Assembly (NCBI GenBank): GCA_958295465.1
Contig: OY282353.1
Coordinates: 5,199,001 to 5,263,000 of the forward strand
Reading direction: 5' to 3'
DNA: 64,000 nucleotides
DNA from: an uncultured Gammaproteobacteria bacterium
GTDB lineage: Bacteria > Pseudomonadota > Gammaproteobacteria > HK1
Positions 29,680 through 38,206 of this stretch are shown one piece after another; within the stretch, counting starts at the first letter, position 1, and each line of letters opens with the position of its first letter. The notes under the pieces were generated by a model. It made no database searches and had not been told where the DNA came from. It saw only the letters and a program-made list of their open reading frames with translations. Position numbers and translations under genes: made by a program.

Positions 29680-29760
29680 TGGCGATGTACTCCGAGCTGC
29701 ACGGCATCGGAAACGAACCGGTCGCGAGGGATGGTCGGTAGTGGCGGCGTACTCCAATGC
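29635..29760 (+). repeat. Two-copy ~62-bp duplication across the res stop and the next start
   Basis: TGCACGGCATCGG...GGCG.(A/C)GTACTCC occurs twice. The first copy contains the helicase stop (TAATGG), the second the GTG start of the following gene (TAGTGG). The copies have diverged by roughly a quarter. Confidence 0.6.
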
Positions 29761-30931
29761 CGAGCTCGAGGCGCTGATGTCGGACCTCGAATCCGATCTC
29801 GTGGAACGCAAGGAGTCGGCCGCCGACGGCACGAAGATCCGGCGCAACGTCTGCGCCTTCGCCAACGATCTGCCGGGAAACGACCGACCGGGGGTGGTGC
29901 TGGTCGGGGTGCGGGACGACGGTTCCTGCGCCTCGTTGCCGATCGACGACGACCTGTTGAAGAAATTGGCAAACATCCACGGCGAAGGCGACATTCTGCC
30001 GCTGCCTTCGATGACGGTACAAAAACGGGTGTTGAAGGGCTGCGAAATCGCCGTCGTGTCCGTCGAGCCGGCGGCCGATACGCCCGTGCGTTACAAGGGC
30101 CGCGTCTGGGTCCGGGTCGGCCCGTCCGTTCGCGAAGGCTCCGTGGAAGACGAACGCCTGCTCACCGAACGCCGGCGCGCTGCCGACCTGCCCTTCGACT
30201 TGAGGGCCGTGGACGGAGCGCACATCAGTGACCTCGATCGGGACTTCGTGCGCGGCCATTACCTGCCGAACGCGATCGCGCCCGAAGTGCTGGAACGGAA
30301 CACTCGACCACTTGAGCATCAGTTGCGTTCCCTGCGACTGGTTCAGGGAGAAAAGCCGACATGGGGTGCGGTTATTGCGTTCGGATTGTACCCGCAGGCA
30401 TTCATACCCGGCGCTTACGTTCAGTTCCTTCGCATCGACGGCACGGAGATTACCGATCCGATCCGGGATCAAAAGCAGCTCACCGGCGGATTGGCCGACA
30501 TGGTTCGTCGGCTCGACGATCTCCTCTACCTGAATGTGTCGGTTCGCACCCAGGTCGCGGGCGTGCCGCGGGAGAGACAGCGTCCCGACTACCCCGTCGA
30601 TGCCTTGCGGCAACTCGCGCACAACGCCGTCATGCACCGCAGCTACGAAGGAACCAACACCCCGGTACGGATACACTGGTTCTCCGACCGGGTCGAGATT
30701 GCGAGCCCCGGCGGGTTGTACGGAAGGATCACGCGCGACAACTTCGGCACGGGAGACACCGATTACCGCAATCCGCTTCTGGCCGAGATCATGGCCAATC
30801 TGGGGTTCGCGCAACGCTTCGGCCTCGGCGTGCCGCTGGCTCGCAGAGCCCTGGAAGAGAACGGCAATCCGGCGCCTGAATTCGAATTCCAACAGACTCT
30901 GGTCGTCGCCACGGTGAAGGCCGCACCGTGA
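29741..30931 (+). CDS. AlbA_2/Schlafen-like ATP-binding protein
   Basis: The 396-aa protein begins with the AlbA_2 (divergent AAA_4, Schlafen-like) domain: ESDLVERKES, FANDLPGNDRPGVVLVGVRDDG. It ends with an HATPase_c_4-type region: DALRQLAHNAVMHRSYEGTN, then IASPGGLYGRITRDNF. Proteins of this build are annotated as putative transcriptional regulators or RecG-like helicases, and occur in defence islands as putative nucleases or sensors. GTG 29741 is within the duplicated junction; the stop overlaps the ParA start (GTGA). Confidence 0.75.
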   Translation: MAAYSNAELEALMSDLESDLVERKESAADGTKIRRNVCAFANDLPGNDRPGVVLVGVRDDGSCASLPIDDDLLKKLANIHGEGDILPLPSMTVQKRVLKGCEIAVVSVEPAADTPVRYKGRVWVRVGPSVREGSVEDERLLTERRRAADLPFDLRAVDGAHISDLDRDFVRGHYLPNAIAPEVLERNTRPLEHQLRSLRLVQGEKPTWGAVIAFGLYPQAFIPGAYVQFLRIDGTEITDPIRDQKQLTGGLADMVRRLDDLLYLNVSVRTQVAGVPRERQRPDYPVDALRQLAHNAVMHRSYEGTNTPVRIHWFSDRVEIASPGGLYGRITRDNFGTGDTDYRNPLLAEIMANLGFAQRFGLGVPLARRALEENGNPAPEFEFQQTLVVATVKAAP

Positions 30932-31917
30932 AAATCATCGCCGTGTTCAACAACAAGGGCGGCGTTGGAAAGACCTCCCTCGTCTACCATCTCGCCTGGA
31001 TGTACGCGAGGCTCGACTTCAACGTCCTGGTGGCGGACCTCGACCCACAGGCGAATCTCACCAGCATGTTCCTGAACGACGAGGAGCTTGAGAACCTGTG
31101 GGAGGAAGATCGCGAGGATGGGACGATCTACACCTCCCTGCGACCGCTCCTGGAAGGCACCGGAGATGTCACGCCGCCGCATGTAACGGAGCCCGCGCCC
31201 GGAATCGGACTGGTCGCGGGCGACGTGCTGCTATCCGGGGCGGAAGACGAGCTGACGAGCCAGTGGCCGGACTGCCTTGACCGAAAGCCCCGTGCATTCC
31301 GCGTGCTTTCGGCCATCTCGCGAGCCCTGCACGGGGCGGCGGAGGAGGTTGCCGCGGACCTGATCCTGATGGACGTCGGCCCGAACCTCGGTGCTCTCAA
31401 CCGGGCGGTACTGGTCGCCGCGGACCATGTCGTCGTGCCGCTGGCGGCCGACCTCTACTCCATTCGGGGCCTCCACAATCTCGGACCGACCCTGCGCCGG
31501 TGGCGGAAGGAGTGGTCGGAGCGCCGGAAGCGCAACCCGGTGGCGGACCTGGACGTGCCGCGCGGAGACATGCGGCCGATCGGGTACGTGGTGCTTCAAC
31601 ATGCGGTGCGGCTGAATCGCCCGGTCATGGCGTATGAACGCTGGATGGAACGCATACCGGGCGCGTACCGTAATTTCGTGGTCGGCAAGGCCGCACGGCC
31701 CGCCCTTTCCATGGACAAGGATAAGCACTGCCTGGCCGCCCTCAAGCATTATCGAAGCCTGATGCCGCTCGCGCAGGAGGCGCGCAAACCGATGTTCGCC
31801 CTGAAGCCGGCGGACGGCGTCATCGGCAGCCAAGTCAATGCCGTGCAGGGGTGCTACCGTGACTTCCGGGCACTCGCCCGCACCGTGGCCCGGCGATGCG
31901 GGGTGACGACTGCCTGA
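30928..31917 (+). CDS. ParA-family (MinD/Soj-like) ATPase
   Basis: The 329-aa protein has the deviant Walker A NNKGGVGKTS at residues 8-17, then VLVADLDPQANLTSMFL and a Walker B-like LILMDVGPNLGALNRA. ParA ATPases position plasmids, chromosomes or protein complexes on the nucleoid. No parB or parS is visible here, and it is fused by overlap to the AlbA_2 gene. A role within the defence operon, or as a leftover of an integrated plasmid, is as likely as partitioning. Confidence 0.82.
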   Translation: MKIIAVFNNKGGVGKTSLVYHLAWMYARLDFNVLVADLDPQANLTSMFLNDEELENLWEEDREDGTIYTSLRPLLEGTGDVTPPHVTEPAPGIGLVAGDVLLSGAEDELTSQWPDCLDRKPRAFRVLSAISRALHGAAEEVAADLILMDVGPNLGALNRAVLVAADHVVVPLAADLYSIRGLHNLGPTLRRWRKEWSERRKRNPVADLDVPRGDMRPIGYVVLQHAVRLNRPVMAYERWMERIPGAYRNFVVGKAARPALSMDKDKHCLAALKHYRSLMPLAQEARKPMFALKPADGVIGSQVNAVQGCYRDFRALARTVARRCGVTTA

Positions 31918-31926
31918 GGTTCCTCC

Positions 31927-32047
31927 GGGAGCGGTGGTGGTGCTGCCGCTTCCTATCCCTGGATCGAAACGGCAACTGTCATTGATGTTCGCTCATATCG
32001 TCGTCAAGAGTGATTGCCTCGATTTTCGTGACGAGCGGGCGTCAGTG
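31927..32047 (+). repeat. Direct repeat R, left copy
   Basis: About 120 bp (containing CTGGATCGAAACGGCAAC) match 37686-37808 in the same orientation, at an estimated 80-85% identity. The left copy includes the stop codon and last codons of the NACHT gene. Confidence 0.75.
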
Positions 32048-35000
32048 GAGGATCGGTAAGATCGAGGCCGAATACTGCAATGCGTACGTCACACGAATCT
32101 TCCCGCTCAAGAGTTTGTGCCATATCTTTCAGAAATTGGACCGCCTTCGGGAATGTGAGCCGCGCTTTGGTGACAGGGTGAATCCAATAATTCTTTCTTC
32201 CATGGTAGGTCAGTAGAAGACAACCGGCTTTGCAGTTCGAGTGTCGCAGATACTGACCTACTAGTTGATTTCGGAGTGCATGTATCAGATCGGTCAATGA
32301 CCAGTTGTTGTCCGAGATTTTGACTTCCGCGACCACTTTCTGATCGACCTCGATGGCCGAAAGCCGGATATCTGTGCGCTTTCCATCCGCGACTTCTTCC
32401 TCCCTCGTTACCATGTAGGCACCATTCGCCTTCGCGCTGATACGCAAGGCAAGGGTACGCTGCATCTCCGACTCCTCGGTGATGCTCCGGATCGTCCGTC
32501 GATCCGAGAACTCACCATGGGCCAAGTCATGGGCGAGATCGTCCAATCGGTCCATCATGATGGCGAACAAACCGTCCCTGTCGTTCGGTGGGATTTCATA
32601 GAGATTTCCAAGAGCGTTCACTGCTTCGGGAGTAAATGGAGCGAATTCTGCATCGGCAGCCGCTCGTTGCCGAGCACGATGCCGCAGATAATCCTGCAAG
32701 TCCGCGAAGTCCTGTTCGTCCGCAAGCGCCAGGACGACACGGCGGGCCTCGGGTCCAGGCGTGTCGAGTAACCTGGAAAGCAGAAAGCTCCGGGCTCTTT
32801 GGGCATTGTCGCGCGTGTCCGGAGAGAACACCCCTTCGTGGACTTGGTCGTCTTCCGGGCGGATAAATGTATAGGCGCATCGGACAAGCTGTCCAAGGAG
32901 ACAAGCAAATTGAACCGGATTCGGAACTTCGAATCCGACGGAATCAGGTCCGCCAAAGAGTGCGGCGAATGTCTCAATCGCACGTTCGCGAGTGTCGGGA
33001 TCGCAGCTACCTGAAAGCCCTGTAATCAGCGTATGCGTTCCCCGTGCCGCATCAAGCCGGAACAAGCCCGTGAGCCAGGAAAGGGCCAGCGCGCCAACCG
33101 GATCGGCCTCGTAGCGAGTGGCGCATTCACTGGCGATTGACTCCCGGTCCGCCTTGCTGCTCGTGTCGTCCAGAATGCGCAGCACTTTATCGAGATGATT
33201 CGCCCAACGCGCCCCCGTCACGTCCGTGAAGACGCTGGGCCACGATTTCAGTTCCGCGAGCAGGCGGGGAATGAAAAGCTGCTTGAAGCTTGAGGCTATG
33301 TAGCGGTCTGCGTACGTCAGATCGTGAAGTGTCGGTAGATGATCATGTTCATCACCGATTTTGAGTTCAGCGTTTATTTCGCCACCTACCAGTTCTTCCA
33401 CTTCCGCGGGATGTGATACCGCGAGATCGGCGATAAACGGCGCGAAGCCGTTCAGTTCGACGGTCGCATAAACCGCTGCTGCACGGACTTCTTCAGGCGA
33501 CAAGGAAGATACCCACCCCTGTGCAGAGGCTTCGGCTGAGACGCCCGAAAGTCCTAGCCGATCTTCCGATATGCTGTTCTTTGCTTCGTCAGGACGCGCC
33601 GACCAAAGGACCGGCTGCCTGGTACGCCAGCGTGCCTGGAACGCCTTCTCGGCGCGATCGGCGATGTCCGGACCGAACGCCTGTACCAGCGCGTCTTTAT
33701 CCCATACATTCAAGCGGTCCGAGTCTTGCTTCTGTCTAAGCCATGAGTAGAGGGTATATACTGTATCGGTCTGTTTCTCCTCAGAGAACGCATCAGCGGG
33801 GTCGGCGAGTAACGCCTCACGCCATTCCTTCCAATCTCTCAGATGTTGAATTTCACATATGTCTTGATCGCGGTCCCCGGTTTGCAGCTCGTGTTCCCGT
33901 TGTTCGATTTCTTCGTTTGGTTCTGGCGGCACTACACGCTCTTCCAAAATTTCACCGAGAGCCTTATTGCCTCTCAGAGCTGCACGGATATCCTCCAATT
34001 CAGAAACAGACCGGCCTCGTTGGAACCAAATATCAATCAAGGCATGAAGTGCAACGGCACACCGTTCCGTCCGAGTCTCGTCTGTGAGAGCCATCAGGAG
34101 CCAGGGTCGATCAGCTTCGTTCGCGTTGCCGACGAGGCCGCCGATAACCGCATTATGAAATCGGCGACGATCGTCGTCAGTCGGAATAAGCCTGTCCATG
34201 AATTCCAACTCTCCCCAGAAAGCTTCTCTTCGAAGTGATACGTCCGTGCCGATGCGCGCTCTGAGCTTCAGCATGGGATCGCACCCGATGCTTCGATGGC
34301 CGCCGAACCGGGAAGCGGTCACGCAGGCGCGGATCAAGTTCGGATCAGGAACCTCCGAAGACTCCGACAACTGCCGATCGCACAATATCGCGAGCGCTGG
34401 TGCGAGATAATCGAACTTGCCATGAACGTTGTGGCGAGCTTTCTCCTGATCACGTCCACGCCACACGAGATCCGCCATTTTATTGCGCAAGGAGACGGCC
34501 TGTTCCGACAAAGGTCGGACGGTTTTGGCGATCTGCCGCGATGTCCATCCAAATCCACCGACGGTCTGCTTCGGTTCGCGAGTCCGCTCCATCAGCGTGA
34601 TCAACTCGTTCCCTGTGATGATCCCGGGAAACAAGTGTGCCGCGACACCGTGCACGACTCTATCGGGCCAAGATGCCGGCTGAGCCAGAATAGCGTCCGC
34701 GATTTCACGAGCGCTGTTATGGCGACAGCAGGCAACTAGAGCTCGGATCGCGGCAATTCGATGATAGGAGGGCTCGGAGGCATCGAGTGCGACGGCACGA
34801 GCCAGATCGGCGCAATCCTCGACCGCTCCTTGCCAAATCATCTCGATGAGCAATTTGCGGACATCGTCATTCGTCGGTCCGTTGCCCCAACATTCACATA
34901 TCACTGGTGCGAGATCCGGGTGTGAAAGCCTGCGCACTTCGGCGATCGGAATATTCAGGCCGCGCCAACCTCTTTCACCGTAAGCGGTGAAGAATGCCCG

Positions 35001-36392
35001 CACGAGCTTGCCTCGCGCGGGAATGGTGAGTGTTTCCGGATCGCCCAAGGAGAGAAGCGCTTCCGGTTCGCGTCTGATCAACTCTTCGCGCACGCCGTCA
35101 TCCCAGAGCGAGAGCCATGCGGTGATTGCGCGCATCGAGGGGAATACGACTTCGACGCCATAGCGTTCCGCGAACAACAGACGGAACAGCGCCTTCGTGG
35201 ACATGCTCCTGTCACGCAGCGCCTGCAAGCGTCGTGCAGCGAGGTATTCCTGAATCGAGCGATGATGGAAACGAACGCGCCCGTAGGTGGCAGGGTGGAA
35301 AAGAGCGCGTCGAAGCAACGCCTGCCGCTCCGCCTCGGTCCAGTCGGAGAGGATGCTTGCAGGATCGAGAACGCCGTCTGCTCGGTGGATGTCCGGCGCC
35401 TGTTCAGGCGATCGGATCGTGCGTGTGCGAGTAAGAAAGAGGGCGAGCGCGAGGCGCTCCGCCCCAAGCCGAGCCCGAGTGTCGGAGAGGACGCCGCTGT
35501 CCGGTCGTTCAGGGTCGTCCTTCAACTTGGACTCGACGTTTGCATCGTGTTGCCGTGCCCGAGTTTCAAGGCGCCCCGAACTCGCCCAGATCCTGATCAG
35601 ATTGGCCAGATCCAAAGGACGATCGGCGAAGGTCCAAGCGTTTTGCCGGGTGATCTCCTCGAGAAACGCAGGGGCGTCACTCACACCGGACTGCTCGGCG
35701 AAGCGCTCGATCTGTGTTCGATTCATCGGAAGCATGATTACCGTTTGCACGGCCTCTAGATCCAGAAGATCGTCTTCACCGCAGGTAACGGGGGTCCTTT
35801 CAACGCGCTCGCTCCTGAGCGCGCTCATGAACACATCGCCGGGAGACAGGGAAGGAACATCGCCACCTCTTTCGGGCACCGGCAGTCGACTATGCACGGT
35901 GGCCAAATCAACCGCCGGACGCCAATCACTGGGGCGGCACGAGATGATGATGTGGGCATGGTGGAGGTTGCTGTCGATATCCCTCGCCAGCCGGAGAAGC
36001 GCCCGATCCAGCTTGCCCTTGGTGAGCTTCAGCTCATCTACCGCGTCGAGGAAGAACCAAGCCGGTGCTTCGCGGTTTTCTTTCCATGCCTCGAACCTCC
36101 TCGCCTCGTCCGGCGAGAGGCAGTCGCCGACAGATTCATGATCGATGGACTCCAACGCCGCAAAGAAAGCGAATTTGCCTTCTCCGGCAAGGCGCTTCGC
36201 CTGCTCGCGCATCTCCACGGTCTTTCCGGCCCCTGCCTCTGCCAGCAAGATGACCCGGCTGTAATTCAATAGCTCCGACCAGCCCTCATCCGGGCCGAAC
36301 CTATCTTCACTCAGGGATACGAGAGCCTCTACGTCTTCAAGCTCCGCGTCCGTCAGGACATGGAATCGTCGTTCGAGGTCAATGAAGTTCAT
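32004..36392 (-). CDS. NACHT/STAND-type NTPase with C-terminal PD-(D/E)xK nuclease domain
   Basis: The 1462-aa protein starts with a P-loop NTPase: EAGAGKT at residues 52-58, Walker B AWFFLDAVDEL at 111-121, and IIISCRPSDW. This is the NACHT pattern. About 1100 residues of helical, repeat-like sequence follow and would form the sensor. At the end are TDIRL (Asp near 1342) and VVAEVKISDN (Glu and Lys near 1357/1359), a D-x(~14)-ExK nuclease core with a QLVGQYLRH helix behind it. The likely role is abortive-infection defence, in which recognition of a phage protein assembles the NTPase and switches on DNA cleavage. It is transcribed against the ParA operon and is flanked by repeat R. Confidence 0.78.
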   Translation of the reverse strand: MNFIDLERRFHVLTDAELEDVEALVSLSEDRFGPDEGWSELLNYSRVILLAEAGAGKTVEMREQAKRLAGEGKFAFFAALESIDHESVGDCLSPDEARRFEAWKENREAPAWFFLDAVDELKLTKGKLDRALLRLARDIDSNLHHAHIIISCRPSDWRPAVDLATVHSRLPVPERGGDVPSLSPGDVFMSALRSERVERTPVTCGEDDLLDLEAVQTVIMLPMNRTQIERFAEQSGVSDAPAFLEEITRQNAWTFADRPLDLANLIRIWASSGRLETRARQHDANVESKLKDDPERPDSGVLSDTRARLGAERLALALFLTRTRTIRSPEQAPDIHRADGVLDPASILSDWTEAERQALLRRALFHPATYGRVRFHHRSIQEYLAARRLQALRDRSMSTKALFRLLFAERYGVEVVFPSMRAITAWLSLWDDGVREELIRREPEALLSLGDPETLTIPARGKLVRAFFTAYGERGWRGLNIPIAEVRRLSHPDLAPVICECWGNGPTNDDVRKLLIEMIWQGAVEDCADLARAVALDASEPSYHRIAAIRALVACCRHNSAREIADAILAQPASWPDRVVHGVAAHLFPGIITGNELITLMERTREPKQTVGGFGWTSRQIAKTVRPLSEQAVSLRNKMADLVWRGRDQEKARHNVHGKFDYLAPALAILCDRQLSESSEVPDPNLIRACVTASRFGGHRSIGCDPMLKLRARIGTDVSLRREAFWGELEFMDRLIPTDDDRRRFHNAVIGGLVGNANEADRPWLLMALTDETRTERCAVALHALIDIWFQRGRSVSELEDIRAALRGNKALGEILEERVVPPEPNEEIEQREHELQTGDRDQDICEIQHLRDWKEWREALLADPADAFSEEKQTDTVYTLYSWLRQKQDSDRLNVWDKDALVQAFGPDIADRAEKAFQARWRTRQPVLWSARPDEAKNSISEDRLGLSGVSAEASAQGWVSSLSPEEVRAAAVYATVELNGFAPFIADLAVSHPAEVEELVGGEINAELKIGDEHDHLPTLHDLTYADRYIASSFKQLFIPRLLAELKSWPSVFTDVTGARWANHLDKVLRILDDTSSKADRESIASECATRYEADPVGALALSWLTGLFRLDAARGTHTLITGLSGSCDPDTRERAIETFAALFGGPDSVGFEVPNPVQFACLLGQLVRCAYTFIRPEDDQVHEGVFSPDTRDNAQRARSFLLSRLLDTPGPEARRVVLALADEQDFADLQDYLRHRARQRAAADAEFAPFTPEAVNALGNLYEIPPNDRDGLFAIMMDRLDDLAHDLAHGEFSDRRTIRSITEESEMQRTLALRISAKANGAYMVTREEEVADGKRTDIRLSAIEVDQKVVAEVKISDNNWSLTDLIHALRNQLVGQYLRHSNCKAGCLLLTYHGRKNYWIHPVTKARLTFPKAVQFLKDMAQTLEREDSCDVRIAVFGLDLTDPPLTPARHENRGNHS

Positions 36393-36715
36393 CGCGTGTC
36401 TCGGCGCGGAAATTCAGGCAAGGGCGTCATGGAGGATGGGAATTGTAGTCCGGCATGCGGCCGAGCGGCCGGCGTCATGCCTTCATGGAGACCTCGGCCG
36501 ACATCTGCCATCTCGGTTTCATATGCCACCATGACGCAGGAGGACACCTTACGCCGATCTCGGATTTGCAGGACGGAGCGGACGTTCAGCTATCCTTGGC
36601 CGCCGGGGGATCATCCTCGTGTTCCCGGGCCTCCTGAACATCGCCGAGGGACGGGGCGTGTTTTGACGGTCACCGAGCCCCACCCGCAGCACCTCATCGG
36701 CCGGCGCAGGTTCGA
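36393..36715. other. Intergenic with a displaced fic 3' tail
   Basis: No gene seen. Bases 36599-36672 copy the end of fic (three mismatches); the remainder shows no recognisable coding sequence. Confidence 0.6.
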
Positions 36716-37099
36716 TCATCGGATGCACCGTACCTCGACGCCTTCAAGGTCGAGCTGTATCCAGGCCCGGTCGGCGGTCAGCGCCGGAAATCCGGTCGTG
36801 CACGCGGTCGCCAGGCAGGCGCGGTCGCCGAGTCCCAATCCCAGCGCTTGGGTGGAGATGCGGTATCGACCGCTCAACAAGGCGGTGGCGGCATCGAAAG
36901 GCCGGATGTGGATGCACAATTCGTCGAAGACCATGCCCGTTTCCGACTCGGACCAGCCTTCCATTTGCAGCCGGGCGGCGACTTCCGCCACGTTGACCGC
37001 GGACATCGACGCACCGACCCGTAGTGCGTCGACCACCATGGCCGCGCCGGGTTCTTTCAGTATCAGGGCAAGCGTGGCGGACGCATCCAGAATGACCAC
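36716..37099 (-). CDS. vapC: VapC-type PIN-domain toxin
   Basis: The 127-aa PIN ribonuclease has the acidic residues in place: VILDASA near the start, NVAEVAARL, then GDRACLATA and ALTADRAW. VapC toxins cleave RNA (often tRNA or rRNA) unless bound by VapB. The GTG start at 37099 was chosen because DAS then falls at residues 5-7 and because it begins 8 nt after the antitoxin stop. An apparent longer frame runs back into the antitoxin gene. Confidence 0.75.
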   Translation of the reverse strand: MVILDASATLALILKEPGAAMVVDALRVGASMSAVNVAEVAARLQMEGWSESETGMVFDELCIHIRPFDAATALLSGRYRISTQALGLGLGDRACLATACTTGFPALTADRAWIQLDLEGVEVRCIR

Positions 37100-37106
37100 G
37101 GCCGTC

Positions 37107-37415
37107 TCAATCCTTCGCGGCTTCGGCTCGGCGAGCGGCGATGAACTCATCGACGACGCCCGCACTTTTCCTCCTGCGCCTGCGCTTTGCGACGGCCCAA
37201 ACCCGTTCGAGCGCGGCATCAATGGTCTGGAGCCTGATGAAGCCGTCATCGAGCGAGATCGTCAGGTCCTGCCCGTCATGGATGTCGAGCGCCTTGCGGA
37301 TGCCGGCGGGTACGATCACCCGGCCGGCCCGGTCGATGCGGACGCGCTGGGTCAGGGAAGGCTTGGCTGGCGTCGCACCATGGGCTGTCGTGCCACGACT
37401 GTCGCATTCTGCCAT
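37107..37415 (-). CDS. vapB: VapB-type AbrB/SpoVT antitoxin
   Basis: The 102-aa protein has a SpoVT-AbrB DNA-binding swapped hairpin: RVRIDRAGRVIVPAGIRKAL, then DGQDLTISLDDG. A basic C-terminal tail (KRRRRRKS) would contact the toxin. ATG 37415 is preceded by GGAGAG. It should neutralise the PIN toxin and repress the pair's promoter. Confidence 0.78.
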   Translation of the reverse strand: MAECDSRGTTAHGATPAKPSLTQRVRIDRAGRVIVPAGIRKALDIHDGQDLTISLDDGFIRLQTIDAALERVWAVAKRRRRRKSAGVVDEFIAARRAEAAKD

Positions 37416-37685
37416 GGATATCTCTCCAGGCTGGAAACGGCTGTTGCGGGTTCCTTCAGTTTTGTACCAGATATCTGAAAGGTGCCGCAATCATGTAGCT
37501 CCCGTTCAGCGGCTCCTGCCATCCCGGCCGCCGGTTCTGCCGTATCGAGTTCGGTGCATCGAGATGCCCGAGCACGAATCCACTCCACCCGCAGGATGTG
37601 TTCCAGCTCGACACGCGCCGGGGGCGGAAGGGTGACACCTGTCCCCACTCAAGGATTCCGCCAACCCTTGACCGTCCACCGAATC
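37416..37685. other. Intergenic, promoter side of vapBC
   Basis: Contains the presumed vapB promoter on the minus strand. No coding features are recognised; a small GGTGACACCTGTCCCC imperfect palindrome lies at about 37630. Confidence 0.35.
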
Positions 37686-37808
37686 GGGGCAGCGGTGGTG
37701 GCGCTGCCGCTTCCGGTCCCTGGATCGAAACGGCAACGGTCATTGACGATCGCTCAGGTCGTCGTCGAAAGCGGATGACCTCGATTTCCGAGTCAGACGG
37801 GCGTCAGC
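37686..37808 (+). repeat. Direct repeat R, right copy
   Basis: Matches 31927-32047 (shared core CTGGATCGAAACGGCAAC, then GTCATTGA..TCGCTCA). Together the copies enclose the NACHT gene, the fic tail and vapBC. Confidence 0.75.
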
Positions 37809-37812
37809 AGCG

Positions 37813-38202
37813 CTATCCGGCGCCTTCCGCCCAGATCCGCCGCCAAGCGTCGAATTCGGCCGGGGTGATCCGGTGGCGCGCGTAGTTTCCTTCGTGCAGG
37901 CCGAGGACGTCCCGCTCGGCCATCTCCCTGAACGGCTCGCGGTCGTCGGCCGGCTCGATGTTCGCATCCGCCCGTGCGGCGATATGGGCGAACGCCGCCC
38001 TCCGGTCCATGCACCCGCGCACGATCTCGCCGACGATCCCGCGCAGCGCGGCGCGGTGCCGCAGCCTGAGCGGCAGCGGCCATCCTGACCCGGGCATCGC
38101 CATGCCGGCGGCAGCCGCCACACCCACCGTCTCCCACCGGCTCGCGCCGCCGGAGACTGAAACGTTCGACCACGGATCGGACGACCGGAGCCTCCGCGCC
38201 AC
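37813..38202 (-). CDS. Conserved-looking hypothetical protein (129 aa)
   Basis: The C terminus (REMAERDVLGLHEGNYARHR, then ITPAEFDAWRRIW) has the regular, coding-like character of a conserved small protein. Charged residues and GC-rich third positions fit neighbouring genes. Function unknown. It follows the FAD oxidoreductase by a few nucleotides on the same strand, so it may belong to the same operon. Confidence 0.5.
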   Translation of the reverse strand: MARRLRSSDPWSNVSVSGGASRWETVGVAAAAGMAMPGSGWPLPLRLRHRAALRGIVGEIVRGCMDRRAAFAHIAARADANIEPADDREPFREMAERDVLGLHEGNYARHRITPAEFDAWRRIWAEGAG

Positions 38203-38206
38203 CGCG

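Noticed and set aside
31927..37808. Repeat R as tRNA-derived attachment sites
   Set aside because: Neither copy folds as the 3' end of a tRNA by eye, and no integrase lies between them; kept only as direct repeats.
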